This document shows, one piece after another, positions 40,101 to 51,798 of a stretch of 64,000 nucleotides of DNA; position 1 is the first letter of the stretch, and every line of letters starts with the position of its first letter. The DNA is from Sergeia podlipaevii (Eukaryota > Euglenozoa > Kinetoplastea > Trypanosomatida > Trypanosomatidae), in assembly GCA_030849805.1 (NCBI GenBank), contig JASANZ010002275.1, positions 62,001 to 126,000 on the forward strand. The letters run 5' to 3'. The position numbers were made by a program, and so were the translations under genes. The notes beneath the pieces are model-generated. The model was not told the origin of the DNA, did not search any database, and was given only the letters and a program-made list of their open reading frames with translations.

Positions 40101-43100
40101 TGTCCCGGGAACTCGCAAAGGAGGCAACGCAGCCATTCGTGCCCGCGCTGGCGAAATTGTTGACAATCTTCTTAGTAGCGAGTCTACTGTTCTTCAGGGA
40201 GAAAAAGAAGGACGGGAAGAGCGTCTCTGCCGTCGCATTGCAGCATCAGGCAATGTAAAGGTGGTGCTACCTGAGCTGGCGAAGAATGTGCTTGGTGGTG
40301 CAGCAGGAGTAGCAGCAGCGGCAAATGGAAACAAGTCGCTTGTTCTTCACGCGGCAGTGAACATGCGGGCGATAGACACTCATCACGGCAAGACCTCGTC
40401 ACAAGTCATCGGAAGAGAAGGAACACTGGCACCGTCACCACCATCGGAGAGAGACAGCTTCACTATGACGTGTGAGCTGCGTGATTTTGGAGTCCAGAGG
40501 CACTACCGTAACAATGATTACAGTAGTAGTGGTGTCTTTGCGTCTTTATCGGCAGGACATGACGACACAGATCTTATGAGCAAGTGGTCTGCGACCGTAT
40601 CTCTCAATCAGGTGTACCTTTACGAAGGCAGCAGCAGCAGTGGAGCAAGTGGCGGTGTGCCACAGGAGCAGCGGTTTGTTGAAGTGGTTGCCGATACTGG
40701 GGCAGAGATGCAGCTGCGATACAGTGACTTATTTCTCTGTGTGTCTGCTCTGCGGCAGGCGATAAATGCAGTCGAGAGCGCCAGCGGAAGCATTCAGTTT
40801 AGTGTCCTTACTGGGTTGTGGAGTAGCGCCGACGACCCGACGACGACGGCTACAATGGCCGTGGACAGCATAGCAGCAGCGACGGCCGCACCTCCTATCG
40901 TCACCCACGTCTCTGTATCAGTCAAGTATATTTGTCTGTACCTTGTGAACGATAGTCGCAGTGTGGATATGCCACTTTTCCTTGTGCGTCTCGATAGTCT
41001 TCTGATTCCAAACGCCGTTCTTGGCCAGAAGAACAGTATTGGCAGCACGCTGACGCGGTGGCAAGGCGCTTGCAGCGTCTCGGTCAACTGTTATGACCTT
41101 CTCTCCTCTGCGTGGATACCTGTAGTGGAGAAGGTGCTGACAGAAGGCAAATGGGCATGTCAAGGCGACAGTACATCGATAAAGGCACACGTGTACAATG
41201 TGAAGGTCAATGTATCACTAATCGTTGTTGATAATGCTCGGCGTCTGGTACAGTTTTCAGAGCTCTTTTCTTTAGCGTCCCCGCCCGCAGACAATGATAC
41301 AAGCAGCACGACTGTGTCGTCTCCCACCACCCAAAAGGCAGCCTCCGTTTTTCAAGGATATCTGATTCGGCAGAACCTCGGCGGTCAGCTCACTATCCGC
41401 TTTGCACACGATGATAAGCGGCGCTTCCCGGACAGACGCTCGCTAGCGTTGGGCGAAGAGTTCGCCTTTAACTTCCCCCGCATGGATGGTCACGAACTCC
41501 CACGCTCGCAACAGTGCTTCATTGTGGAGGCGCCTTTGACCTCTGCCCACGCATCAGCCGTGACTGCGATATCAGTGAATATTGCTGCTCATGGGAAGCT
41601 ACGCCTGCCTCTCGGATCGGGCATAGTGGCTGCACATTCGATTGTGGATGTAACGGCTAGCGGTGGTCAAAAGTGTGTTAACATCCGTAGCAACATCACC
41701 ATCGCCAATTCCCTCAACTTTCCCATTTCTCTCACGAGTGGCTCGCTTGGTGTCATATCACCTGGCAGTACGCTTCACATTCCTGTGGATCAACTTCGTG
41801 CGCGCGTCTCCTTTGCCCCGATAGTGCAGTTCCCCTGCGAAGACGGTGCGCTAGGCATCTGCTTTGATACCCTCCCTGCACTTGTTGGACAGACCTTTCT
41901 GTGCATGTGTGACATCGTCAGTGGCGCTAGGCTGGCTACGGCGACGGCGTCAACAGCGGCCACCGGCACCTCGAGCCTAGCAGGGCGGACGATGGTTCGT
42001 GGTGAAAACTTCGACATCAAGCAGGGCGTACAGCGTGGGGTGTATTTCCTCCTGCACGTGACGTCGCCACTGGCGCCACGAAAAAACACCCCAGTGGACT
42101 TTGTTGACTGCCGCGCCACATTTGCGGCTGCCTTTTCGATTGTGAACAAGATGGGTCTCCCGGTGCGCTTGACACTGCTAACGCGGCATGTGATTGAAGG
42201 CAAGCGGCTTGCGGTGATCGAGCTTACGTCTGACACGTACGTGTACGAGCAGGTAGCAGCGGTGAACCTCGCCTCAGGGGAGTCCTATGGGGTGACACAG
42301 GTGGATCCGTTCCAAAACGTGTTCATCGATCTTGCCTTTAGTCAGCCAAACGGCGGCAGCATAGGCAGGCAGGACACAAATCGTCGCCCCTTCAGTCCTG
42401 CGTGGGTCTACAGTCCAACCAACGCAGAGAAGCGCGATAAGGTGCTGCAGCTTGAGGACATCAACACTGGCATGACGCTCATTGTGTCCATTGGCTACGA
42501 GCGTAACCAGATTGTGCTAAACTGTCCATACTGGTTTATCAATGAAACTCCACTTGCCATCCAGATCGCGGATGCCGAGCAGTCGCAACAGCCCTTTCCT
42601 GGTCAATCACAGGCTCAGCAGCATCTTATTGCCGGTCTGGGCTCGCGGCGCGAAGACTGCCTTGACCCTTCACAGAATGGCGCGCCGTTTCTATTCAACA
42701 GCGACAATGCCGCACGCAAGCCTGACAATACGCAAGTTCGTGTGCGACTCGGCGCACGAGACACCACAGTATCTGGTACACCCCAACGTGCTGGTGGCAA
42801 TGCAAGAGGAGTGCAATGGTCCCGCTGGTCGCCGCCGTTGACGATATCATCACTCACTAAGGAAGGGGTGGTGGTGTGTCAGTGGGACTCACTCCATGCC
42901 CGAACTGTCTCGTTTGCCGTGGAACTTGGTCCTGAGGAGGCTGGCGGTGCCCGCATCGTCACGTTCCGTCCTCGATGGGTTATCGTAAACGTTTCTCGGC
43001 ATTCTCTTCAGTTGTCTCAAAAGCCGCCAGCGGGAAGCATAGCAACAAGCACAAGCACTACATTAGGAGCGTTGCCTCCATCGCCACCGTTGCTCTGTCC

Positions 43101-44548
43101 CACTCTCGCGCCTAAAGAATGCTACGTAGTAGACCGCGTTGTCATCAACCCCACTGCCCCTGTAGCCACATCCACTAACGCCATTGCCGCTTGCGTGCGC
43201 TTTCAAGACGACAATGTAACAGGTGACATGCTGGCGTGTGCGTGGACCAAGGCGGTGAGCATTTCTGAACAAGACGAGTACGCACTTAACGTGCGTCACC
43301 GACAACTCGTGAGGATTGAGGAATACTGGCCACAGACGGGTACAGGTGCTGAGGAAACCTGTGGGTCAGCAGTGCTGCCACCGCTAAGACCGGAGGATAT
43401 CGTAGAGCGAAACAAGGAACTGTATGTCATGCGTGAAGAAACTGGCGTCGTGCGTGTCACGACTTTTAGGCGCTCTAGTATTCTTTACGTGGCAGTGTCA
43501 CACGCGGAACCACCACCGTATATGATTGAAAACCGCTCCGAGTACGTTCTGCATGTGAAGCAGGAAGACGCACAGCACGTCACTCGCATTTTGCCGCATA
43601 CATCCAAGGCATATGCCTGGGAGGAGCCACAGGCGGCGCCACACATGGTGCTGTGGGTTGTGGATGGCAGCAGCGACACCCAGCAACCCTTGTCGAGATC
43701 TGTGTCGATAAGCTTTCACCCGTTGGATGTTTTGCAGAGGGGTGAAGACTATTTTCAAGAGATGGAAGTGCAGGACGTGACACATCGAGCCCCAGCTCAG
43801 CAGCAGCAGCAGCAGCTGCAACTGACAAGGCAAATCAAGCGAATGCTCTACGTACGTGTGCGGCGCTTGAACGACACTGGATACGCGGTGTGCATTGCGG
43901 CGGAAAACACTTCATACATTCAGCGTAGCGTACCGCGCTCACAGCTGAGGTGTAGAGTAGAAATGGATAGTCTCTACGCACTGATTAGCGAGCGTCGAGA
44001 GAAGGATATGTTGCTTGTTACCGTGAAGCCTATCTTGGTGGAGTACGCGCAAGGTGTCGTTTTGCCTGCAGCAGCCGCAAATACCCAGCGAGCTTCTGCC
44101 GAGGCCCCACCCACCACCTACAATGGCGATGTTCAGCGACTTGATATTTACATCACGACGGTTCAGGTCGACGACGAGCGAGCTGCGGCAAAGGAGAAGG
44201 TGATCGCACAGCTCATTGGCAGCAGTTCTTCATTTTTAAAGGTGGAACGGCACCTCATCTCCACCACGCCGATCGTATATTGCCCTAGCGTAGCAGCCGT
44301 CATGATGCCACTAGAGCTTCACGTGGAGGACTCCTTCGTGTACGATATTCTTCCCTTCTTCAAACTTCTGTCGTCCACGTGGAACGGCCTGAGTGGAGCA
44401 TCGCAGGGTGTGCGATATGCATATAGCGGAAAGGCGTGGTCCCATGAAGCGTTCTCCATCGATAGCGATGCCGCTCTAGCCGCGCTGGCAGGTCAGTGGG
44501 GTGCCGGAGGAGGGATGCCTGGTGCTGTTACAGCGACCTCCAGCGGAG

Positions 44549-44579
<31 letters not shown>

Positions 44580-45666
44580 ACGGGGCAATCGAGCTGCATC
44601 CTCATCAGCGGCGGCGTGGTCCGCGCGCACTTTCTACGTTGGCCGCTTGTATGTGGACAAGGTGCTGCTTTCCGTCTCGCTCTACCGCTCTCCCGGCGCA
44701 CAGAACGACCCGATGTGGGAACGCTTTGGTGCCCTCAGTCTTCTCATCCGCTCGGTAAAGGATGCTCGTTTCGACTGGCCTCGCATCGATCAGAAGGGCG
44801 TCTGCGCTCCGGCGTGGGTGCTTGCGGGCCGCTATGGGGCTGCATATAAGCAGCGCCTCAAGGACCAGCTACCGAGCTTGTTAAACGTCGTAGGCTTAGA
44901 TACAATGAGAGGATTTGTCTCTGATCTGCTGCAAGGCGGCAGTGGTGTGGACGGTGCCAACGGGGGAAAGCAGAAGTCTCGCACTGGACGACGTGCGGAA
45001 GCCCATTTTGCCCAGGACTCCTCTGATTCCATGTTAACAGAAGCGCAGAACAGCTATATAAGCGTGAGCGTCGTGGGGAAGCACGTGGCGGAAGAAACCG
45101 CAGAGGTAGGGGCTATGCGAGAAGAACAGAAGCGATCTATGTTGGATCATCCTCGTCTTGTGCGTGTGCTGAACTACCCAATGCCAATGCAAATCGCACA
45201 AGTGGCAAGAAGTCAACCGTGGTCCACCTTTGTTTCGATGGCCACTGGAGCTGAGATGAAGGAATTTGGTTTTAGCGCAGTCGCTCGTGTCGTGCGTGTG
45301 TCCGCTACTATTCCTGTACATCAGCTGCGCGCCGAGACGATGACTGCTGAAGCTGTGAAGCGGCGGGCATCTCAGCAAGTGAGCGCCGCCATCGCCTCTA
45401 TCACCTCCACCACTGGTGCTACTCGAGGGGGTTGCAGAAGATGCAGAGAAATTGAAGAGATGCGAACGGACCGGCTGATTACAGGTGCAGCGACACCGCT
45501 GCCCCACCCACGGGATGGGGTGCTAACGTGGCACGAATATGCGCACCACATTGCCTGGGAGGAATTTGTAGAGATGTGTTCTGCTGACGAAGTGAAACTA
45601 TACGCTACATTAGTGAAGGATGGCATCGTAGGTGCAAGTAAAAATGTGGTACGAATGCAGCTCTAA
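31198..45666 (+). CDS. VPS13: Giant VPS13-family bridge-like lipid transfer protein
   Basis: The 4822-residue product begins with a textbook chorein N-terminus (MLEKVVANFLTAYLGEYIEN, then IKVSVWKGNVHLRKLRIRRDAL), the lipid-entry end of VPS13. Repeating beta-rich segments through the middle fit the long hydrophobic groove of bridge-like lipid transfer proteins. A VAB-like/SHR-BD region lies at about 3770-4200 (NCPYWFINETP near 3775, RPRWVIVNVSR near 3924, YMIENRSEYVLHV near 4108). Toward the C-terminus come VYDILPFFKLL (about 4381), FYVGRLYVDKVLLSVSLYR (about 4479) and a helix GLDTMRGFVSDLLQG (about 4567), consistent with the C-terminal helical region. VPS13 proteins move bulk phospholipid between organelle membranes at contact sites. 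Most family members have 3100 to 4400 residues; the extra length is Ser/Gly/Thr/Gln-rich inserts, e.g. near 4440-4470. The frame has no interruption over 14.5 kb. Confidence 0.92.
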
Positions 45667-45741
45667 GACAAACAAAAATTGCTTTATTTAAAAATTATTT
45701 TTTTGTGATGATGACATCTTTGTTAGCGTTTAGGACTGAAT

Positions 45742-45766
45742 TTGTTGTTGTTGTTGTTGTTGTTGT
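45742..45766. repeat. (TTG)n microsatellite
   Basis: Eight TTG units, followed by a second shorter set at about 45911-45921. Confidence 0.85.
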
Positions 45767-46000
45767 ACGCATTGCAAATAATGAAAATAGACAGAAAGGA
45801 AAAATAAATACGTTTTGACGAATGGTGTGAAGCAAACACGATATTTATTGGTCTCTTTTGATATAGGATGCAATTTTTTTTTTTTTCTATCTATGGCCCA
45901 ACAACTGAATTTGTTGTTGTTGTCGTTTGGCATCTCAATTATAGTGTCTTTATATCCTTTTTTTTTCTCCTTCTTCTTTCCTATCGCGCTCCATTGTCTT

Positions 46001-46018
46001 CACACACACACACACACT
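46001..46018. repeat. (CA)n microsatellite
   Basis: About nine CA units in the spacer between VPS13 and the next gene. Confidence 0.85.
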
Positions 46019-46371
46019 CTCCCCCCTCCCCTGTTGAATGTTTTCCTTTTTAGTTAGGTATAGAAAAAGCGCTTCCCTTTCCTTCTTCCCTTTATTGATT
46101 CTTGTGAATCTTTTCTTTTCTTTCTTTCTTTTCTTTTTCTTAGTTGTCCGCACTACTTTGCTTTTCGTGTGTTCCCGCTCTTTTTGTGGATATATATACA
46201 TATATATATTCTTTTTTTATCTAGGAGACATTTGAGGTGTCTGTGCTTGGGTTTTTGTTTTCCTCATTCATGAATTATATATAGATAAATTTCTGTTTGT
46301 TGCTGTTGTTTTCACTCAATCGCTTATCCTCATTCAATCAGTAAAAAAAAAAAAAGAAGGGGATAGCATCG

Positions 46372-46388
46372 ATTCCTTTTTTTTTCAG
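46372..46388 (+). promoter_or_regulatory. Probable trans-splice acceptor for the 1096-residue protein gene
   Basis: CGATTCC plus T9 then CAG with AG at 46387-46388, 31 bases upstream of the ATG at 46420, with no intervening ATG. Confidence 0.65.
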
Positions 46389-46419
46389 ACCATTATTTCA
46401 TAGCAAGGAGAAAAGAAAT

Positions 46420-49400
46420 ATGAGTCACTGCAATTCAAATAACTTGGGCAGCAGTCTTAGCTCTACCCCTATTAACAGCAGCACCTCTATTGGGCAAATC
46501 AGCACAGCCCTTGTTGTCGAGAACAGCCCATCCAACGTTTCTGAGCACAGCAGCAGCGCTGCCTATGGTTACGTTTACCCAACTATTCGTGTACCTGGCA
46601 ACAATGTAACCCTCTCCGATGCCATTCCTAAAGGGGAAAGTCCCTTCATGGACAGCATGCCCACCCCTCAGCGGCGGCATACAGCACTTCCCAGCTCCTG
46701 CCAGATGCCCCGTGCTCGAGCCAACTCTATGTCCTTGGATGCGCACAGCCTATACACCCCACACACCGGGAATGCGAGCCAGGGTATTTGGTGTGATGCC
46801 ATGGCCATCTCTCCCACCCGCGCCGCGCGCTACCCCTATTGGAATGGGCCGCCCAAGTATATTGTTGGCTGGGCCAACGCCACGGGCTCCCCAGCGATTC
46901 AACCACTGAGTGCCGGCTCCCCCACACTTTCCCACAACGGCCTTATCCGCGAGAACAGCATGCTTATGCCTTCGCCGAGTTACGTCGCAGTGCCATCCTC
47001 TGTTCGCTACTACTGCGACGCTCCTATGCAGCCGTACCTTGAGGTTCCTCCAGAGCGAATCATGCCAACCTCGATGCTAGGGGACTACCTTGTGGACAGC
47101 AACTCAGCCGCTGGTCCTGACTTACTGCTTGACGAAACAACTAGTCCAGCTGTGCTCGCAGGGTTTGCAAAGGCCCTGCGGAACATTGACAAGTTTGCTA
47201 GCTCGCAACCAGGCTCCACGACAACAACGACGGCGTGTGGAACCCCCGCTGTGCCCCTGTCCAACGCGCCTGCTTTTGCGCCCGTCATCGGTTCTGGAGT
47301 CCCTTCTCGCCAGCCCATCAAGTCAGCCTCTCGATCGCCACATTTGGCCCCTGTATCCACTGAAGATGGCAAGCTCGCCGTCTGCACGTCTCTTTCCAGT
47401 AAAGTGCCTCGGCCTCTAGAGCACATAGCTAGACCAGACGAGGGCGATATCGCCGCTGATGCGGAGAACATCAAGCAATACCTCTCTATTCCCCCTTCGC
47501 CGTCAAACCTGGCTGCCAGTGCTGATGGTGCTGCTGCTCCTTCGCTATCGCGCAGAGACTCGATTGAAAAGAACAGCAGTGGCGGTAACAACAGCAGTAA
47601 GGCAGGTTTCTCGCAGTCACATGTTTCTCCACTCGACTACCAATACCCCACCATCTTTGGCGCTGCCCCACCCAGCTACTCGGAGTGGTACGGCAATTGT
47701 ATGGGTGGTGCTGCTGCTGCTATGGAGCGTAGTTGCGGGGAGCGTAGCCTTGGCGCTGCATCAAGCATTCCGGGCATAGGGGGTGGTCTGGTCTCTCCTG
47801 GACTGGCGGACTCGATGCTCTTCTTGGATCCCATCTGTTTGCTGTCAGAGCTTGAGGACTTGATCGAGGTAGCCAGCCTGTTCGAGGCAGACGTGGCCAA
47901 CATACGTGGTAAGCTGACTAAGGGGTCAACCAGCATGCACGCTGCCGCGTCCCATGCACTTGCCAGTCTTGTGAAGCTGCAAACCGCGCTGTGCCGAAAC
48001 TTCTCCGAAGACATGCAAGCTCTTCTACAACTCAGCACCTTTGCGAAGGATATAGGGCTCGTTGAGCGCGTAGGAAAGACGGAAGAGGACATCAGGCAGG
48101 AGTGCATTGTGAGAGTGGCAAACGTGGCGAATGTGCTCATGGAGCTGCAGGATGTTGTGTGCTATAAGAAGATTACTGCCGATTATATGTATGAGGCGCT
48201 TAGTGAGATTGTGAACATGCTCGACACAGCTATGGAGCGCTCAGAACGTTTTGACGCTACCAGTTCAGTTCCCAGTGTCACCGTCACAACGACAAGCAAC
48301 AACAACGCCACCACCACTAGCGGCACCAGCAGTATCAGCGAGACGTTCCTGCAGAACATCTGCTTGGCTTCGTCCACAAAGATTTCAAGATGGTTGGTTG
48401 CTTCAGACGACCTTGCTGAAGAGCTGGGGACCCAGTTCCCAGCACTACTCAAGGAATGCGTGACGAAGGCGATGGAAGCGGCGACTGTGCAAGCAGCGTT
48501 GACGCTTGCAGCAGACCCCAGCGTATCAGGTAACGAGGTAAATGACGCTGATGCGCATCTGAAATCGGCACCAGTCTCCAAGGATACATCAGATTTCTCA
48601 AAGCTCCTTGAGTCCTGTGCGCAAAGCCTTGAGGCCCGCCATGAGGAGATACGCAAAGCTCTGTCTGACGAGTATGACGCTCCGCACAGCTGCTACGGTT
48701 TTTACGCACTTCCATCTCTTGATGTCATCCAGCTCAATTTCTCCAATCTCAAGCAACCATCGTGCTGGGAGTGGTGGTACAAACTGGTGGAGCTCGTGCA
48801 CTACACGCGCGACACTGCCACACAAGAAGCCCAGCTGGTGAATGCTGTGAAGACAATCTTGATGGACGATGCATCGGGGCGTGCTCTTGTGATGGCTCTT
48901 AAAGGATCTTCGGTGGAACGAACCAAAGCTGAGGTCTACCTGAGCAAGTGCGCAAAGAAGCTGGAGCAGTGCCGCGGTGAACATGATCGACGTGCTCGAA
49001 GCAGTCTGCGCCGCATCATGCGTTGCTGCATCACGACTTCAGTGTCGACGGAAAGCATGGTACAAACGGCGAAGGCTGGCACAGCGGCGGAGATGATGTC
49101 GAATTGCTTTTATGTCCATTACTATTCGGTGCGCAGGGCCGCCGAGGAACTCAGCGAATACGCTGCTATGGGAGCAAAGGATATACACGACCTTTTGAAG
49201 ATCGTTGAGAATAGCGGGAGCGGCTACTTTGCCAAGGGAGGCAAGTTCTCAACTGTTTCACCGAGCAGCGACATAAAGATCGTGAAGCAGGACAGTTCCC
49301 TTGAGTCCACGCTGTTCCAGCATCAACAGCAACAGCAACCAGGTGCAGACCGGCATATGTATGTGCTTTCACACGGCTGCTCTCTGTCCCTGTGCCGTTT

Positions 49401-49710
49401 CTGCAAAGGAGAGGTGCGCAGTTACTACGCAAACGCGTCGCACCGTCTTATGCTCTTTGAACAAACTGAAAAGTCGGTTGGTGACGCAATAAAAGGTCTT
49501 TGCGATCTCATCAAAACAATTGGAAAAGAAGTGACCGCATTTCCGCATATGCCTGAGGAGGTAACTATGAAGGATGGAGAGGAGAGCACAGAAATGTCAA
49601 ACGTTCCTCGAAAGCGCTCATCGGGTCGCGCGCAGAAGCGTCTTCAAGATTCCATGCAGAGCCTTGTGGAAGACTCCACTCGTATCACCGCGGCACTACA
49701 AAAATGTTAG
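46420..49710 (+). CDS. Unidentified protein: disordered N-terminal half, helical C-terminal half
   Basis: The 1096-residue product splits in two. Residues 1-460 are Ser/Pro/Asn/Ala-rich, with scattered aromatic motifs (YPYWNGPPKYIVGW near 140-152, YPTIFGAAPPSYSEWYGN near 408-425) that may be short binding motifs. Residues about 465-1096 are mostly amphipathic helix (starting LFLDPICLLSELEDLIEVAS) broken by Ser/Thr/Asn loops near 610-640. Near the C-terminus is SLCRFCKGEVRSYY, with two Cys spaced CxxC but no second pair nearby, so no zinc finger can be claimed. I recognise no family. A scaffold or cytoskeletal role would suit the build, but there is no direct evidence. The start ATG follows a good acceptor. 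Confidence 0.75.
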   Translation: MSHCNSNNLGSSLSSTPINSSTSIGQISTALVVENSPSNVSEHSSSAAYGYVYPTIRVPGNNVTLSDAIPKGESPFMDSMPTPQRRHTALPSSCQMPRARANSMSLDAHSLYTPHTGNASQGIWCDAMAISPTRAARYPYWNGPPKYIVGWANATGSPAIQPLSAGSPTLSHNGLIRENSMLMPSPSYVAVPSSVRYYCDAPMQPYLEVPPERIMPTSMLGDYLVDSNSAAGPDLLLDETTSPAVLAGFAKALRNIDKFASSQPGSTTTTTACGTPAVPLSNAPAFAPVIGSGVPSRQPIKSASRSPHLAPVSTEDGKLAVCTSLSSKVPRPLEHIARPDEGDIAADAENIKQYLSIPPSPSNLAASADGAAAPSLSRRDSIEKNSSGGNNSSKAGFSQSHVSPLDYQYPTIFGAAPPSYSEWYGNCMGGAAAAMERSCGERSLGAASSIPGIGGGLVSPGLADSMLFLDPICLLSELEDLIEVASLFEADVANIRGKLTKGSTSMHAAASHALASLVKLQTALCRNFSEDMQALLQLSTFAKDIGLVERVGKTEEDIRQECIVRVANVANVLMELQDVVCYKKITADYMYEALSEIVNMLDTAMERSERFDATSSVPSVTVTTTSNNNATTTSGTSSISETFLQNICLASSTKISRWLVASDDLAEELGTQFPALLKECVTKAMEAATVQAALTLAADPSVSGNEVNDADAHLKSAPVSKDTSDFSKLLESCAQSLEARHEEIRKALSDEYDAPHSCYGFYALPSLDVIQLNFSNLKQPSCWEWWYKLVELVHYTRDTATQEAQLVNAVKTILMDDASGRALVMALKGSSVERTKAEVYLSKCAKKLEQCRGEHDRRARSSLRRIMRCCITTSVSTESMVQTAKAGTAAEMMSNCFYVHYYSVRRAAEELSEYAAMGAKDIHDLLKIVENSGSGYFAKGGKFSTVSPSSDIKIVKQDSSLESTLFQHQQQQQPGADRHMYVLSHGCSLSLCRFCKGEVRSYYANASHRLMLFEQTEKSVGDAIKGLCDLIKTIGKEVTAFPHMPEEVTMKDGEESTEMSNVPRKRSSGRAQKRLQDSMQSLVEDSTRITAALQKC

Positions 49711-49910
49711 TGGCATGATCCGCAAAGCACTTTTCTTTTTCTTTCTTTCCTAACAGATTGTTGTTGGTGATTCCCTTCTAAGAAAAAAAAAAAAAACGAG
49801 TGTGCGTATGTAATTTCTTTTCTGCTTTCTGTTTTTAATGTTGAAATCTGCCTTAATTGCTTCAACACTTGCGAAACCATTGTTATCGTAGATTATTTTT
49901 TTGTGTATGC

Positions 49911-49932
49911 ATATATATATATATATATATAT
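49911..49932. repeat. (TA)n microsatellite
   Basis: Eleven TA units in the presumed 3' UTR of the preceding gene. Confidence 0.9.
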
Positions 49933-51498
49933 CGTTATTTGTTATTGCTATTAGGAGAGTCGATTGGGGAATGGCAGATCTGCAAAAGATGGTTCTGTTT
50001 GTTTGTTATTGTTGGCCATTTTGGCTCATGTGCTGTATGTAGCAAATATAGATACATATTTACATATGTTGTATAGTTAGTGCCCCTGTACCCAGCATTG
50101 TAGTGATTTGCTAATACAAGTTTCAACTCTACGTTTCTCCTCTTTTCTTCTTTCTTTTTCCTAACATACTATTTTGATGGCGAGTTACATGTGCAAAGCG
50201 TCTCTCTATCAACCATTTCGGTGTATTTTATTTATGAAGAAGTATCTCCATAGGCATCCTCGTGTATGAAGGCGTCCGTTTCCTTCTTATGTGTGTGTGT
50301 ATTATTTTTTTAAGTCAACGAATTCATGCACTCATCTCAATGAGAAGGATATACGTGATGTGATATTCTTCTCTTTGTGCCTTGTTTTTTTTTGAAGTAT
50401 TTTATTAAATTGGTAGCGTCGTTAAAATTAAATAGAAAGAAGAAAGTCATTTGTTATAATTTTCTTTTCTTTCTTCTTTTTTTTCTACGATCTCTTATAT
50501 AAACTAGTTGTTCACCACAACGACCTCACCGCTCCTTTCTTTTATTTCCTTTCCTTCGTTTCACGTAAACCTTATGACTGCACCTCACTCAAAGAGCAAG
50601 TGTTTCTGAGTATTTGCTTACCATTATTATCTTCCACCATAAATGTCTATGTGTGCGCGTGTGTATGTCTGGTTTTCGTGTACATGTGGATGTTGAGAAA
50701 GAAACCCTCGACTTTTATTAAAGTTTTATGCGTGACAAGATATTGTGAAAAGCGTAGTAAGTAAGACACAAGCTCAACCTATATTTCTTTTAGGGGAGGT
50801 CGCATGCAAGTGTTTTGAATTCACTCTCTCTCTCCCTCTTTTTTAAGTTGTTGTTGTAGTTTTTGTGTATTGTGCTTAAGTCATTTAGAAGCAAACAATA
50901 GTTTCTCTTAGCTGCGCAGTAGCGTATCTTTTTGTTTGCTAGTTTGTTTGAATTTTGCCGCGATATTGCCGTTTCTATATTGTTATATGTTTTTTTTCTT
51001 GTGTGTGTGTTTTTTTAAGACAGCACGTTATTTTTTTTATTTTTTATTTACATTTGGGCGAAAAGAGAGCTTTTTTTCATCAACATATATCTTTTGAACT
51101 GAAAATAAATAGGAAGCAAGTATCATAAACACTTGTTACTATCACTGTTCACACGAACGAGCTTTTGCTATATATGATGTGTATGTTTGCATACTTGCGT
51201 GCCAAAAAAATAATATCATTCCTCAGTTTGTTTGCTTGTTTTTTCATATTTTTCCAGTAATAATTTTTCTGCGTGTTTACACGTTTTTTTTTTTGCGTGT
51301 GTTTTTTTTTCTTCTTTTTTTCTTTCTGTTGTATCGGTATGTGGCAGTGTACACGAGCGTCTTGAAGGAAAGGTGGAAAAGTGTGGAGAGAATTTTTTTG
51401 TTCATTTTTTTTTTTATTGTTTCTATTTGAAGAAGAATCTTTATTGTCTCGTTTCTTGTACGCGTTGTTGTGTTTGATGCATGATGCATGTTTGATGT

Positions 51499-51517
51499 AT
51501 ATATATATATATATATT
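51499..51517. repeat. (TA)n microsatellite
   Basis: About nine TA units in the spacer upstream of the coiled-coil protein gene. Confidence 0.85.
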
Positions 51518-51696
51518 ACTTTGCTACTTATTGCTATGATAATTACTATCTTTTTCACCATTAATTGTTGTTGTTTTTGTTCTCTTTACTCTTTCAGGTT
51601 ATCTCGCATTTTTTTTTTGTATATCTGCAAAGGTGACTGTGTGTTGTTAACTCATTTTTATAGAAATCGCACACTTTTCCCATTTTATTTGCTTAT

Positions 51697-51722
51697 ATCT
51701 TTTTTTTTTTTTTGGTTTACAG
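51697..51722 (+). promoter_or_regulatory. Probable trans-splice acceptor for the coiled-coil protein gene
   Basis: A 15-base T run followed by GGTTTACAG, AG at 51721-51722, 76 bases before the ATG at 51799. A second pyrimidine tract (about 51774-51792) with AG at 51796-51797 lies just one base before the ATG and could serve instead. Confidence 0.65.
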
Positions 51723-51798
51723 CACCAGCGTGGTACCTGTTAATACAAACTCGAACAACAAAGAAGAAAGAGAGCTTTTTTTTCTTCCTCTCATAAGA

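Larger units (their letters stand above)
45667..46419 (+). other. Spacer downstream of VPS13
   Basis: AT-rich spacer with (TTG)n, (CA)n and several CT-rich tracts. No RNA gene or convincing small frame is seen. Confidence 0.6.
49711..51798 (+). other. Long spacer (2.1 kb) without recognisable gene
   Basis: The longest gene-free stretch in the window: AT-rich, with two (TA)n runs, TG-rich patches and many T8-T13 runs. The open frames (up to about 100 codons) are Phe- or Lys-rich artefacts of homopolymers. I looked for tRNA B-box-like sequences and saw none. Confidence 0.6.

Noticed and set aside
49344..49410. Possible zinc finger (CRFCKGE) in the 1096-residue protein
   Set aside because: Only one CxxC pair plus isolated Cys/His; no second metal-binding pair at usable spacing.
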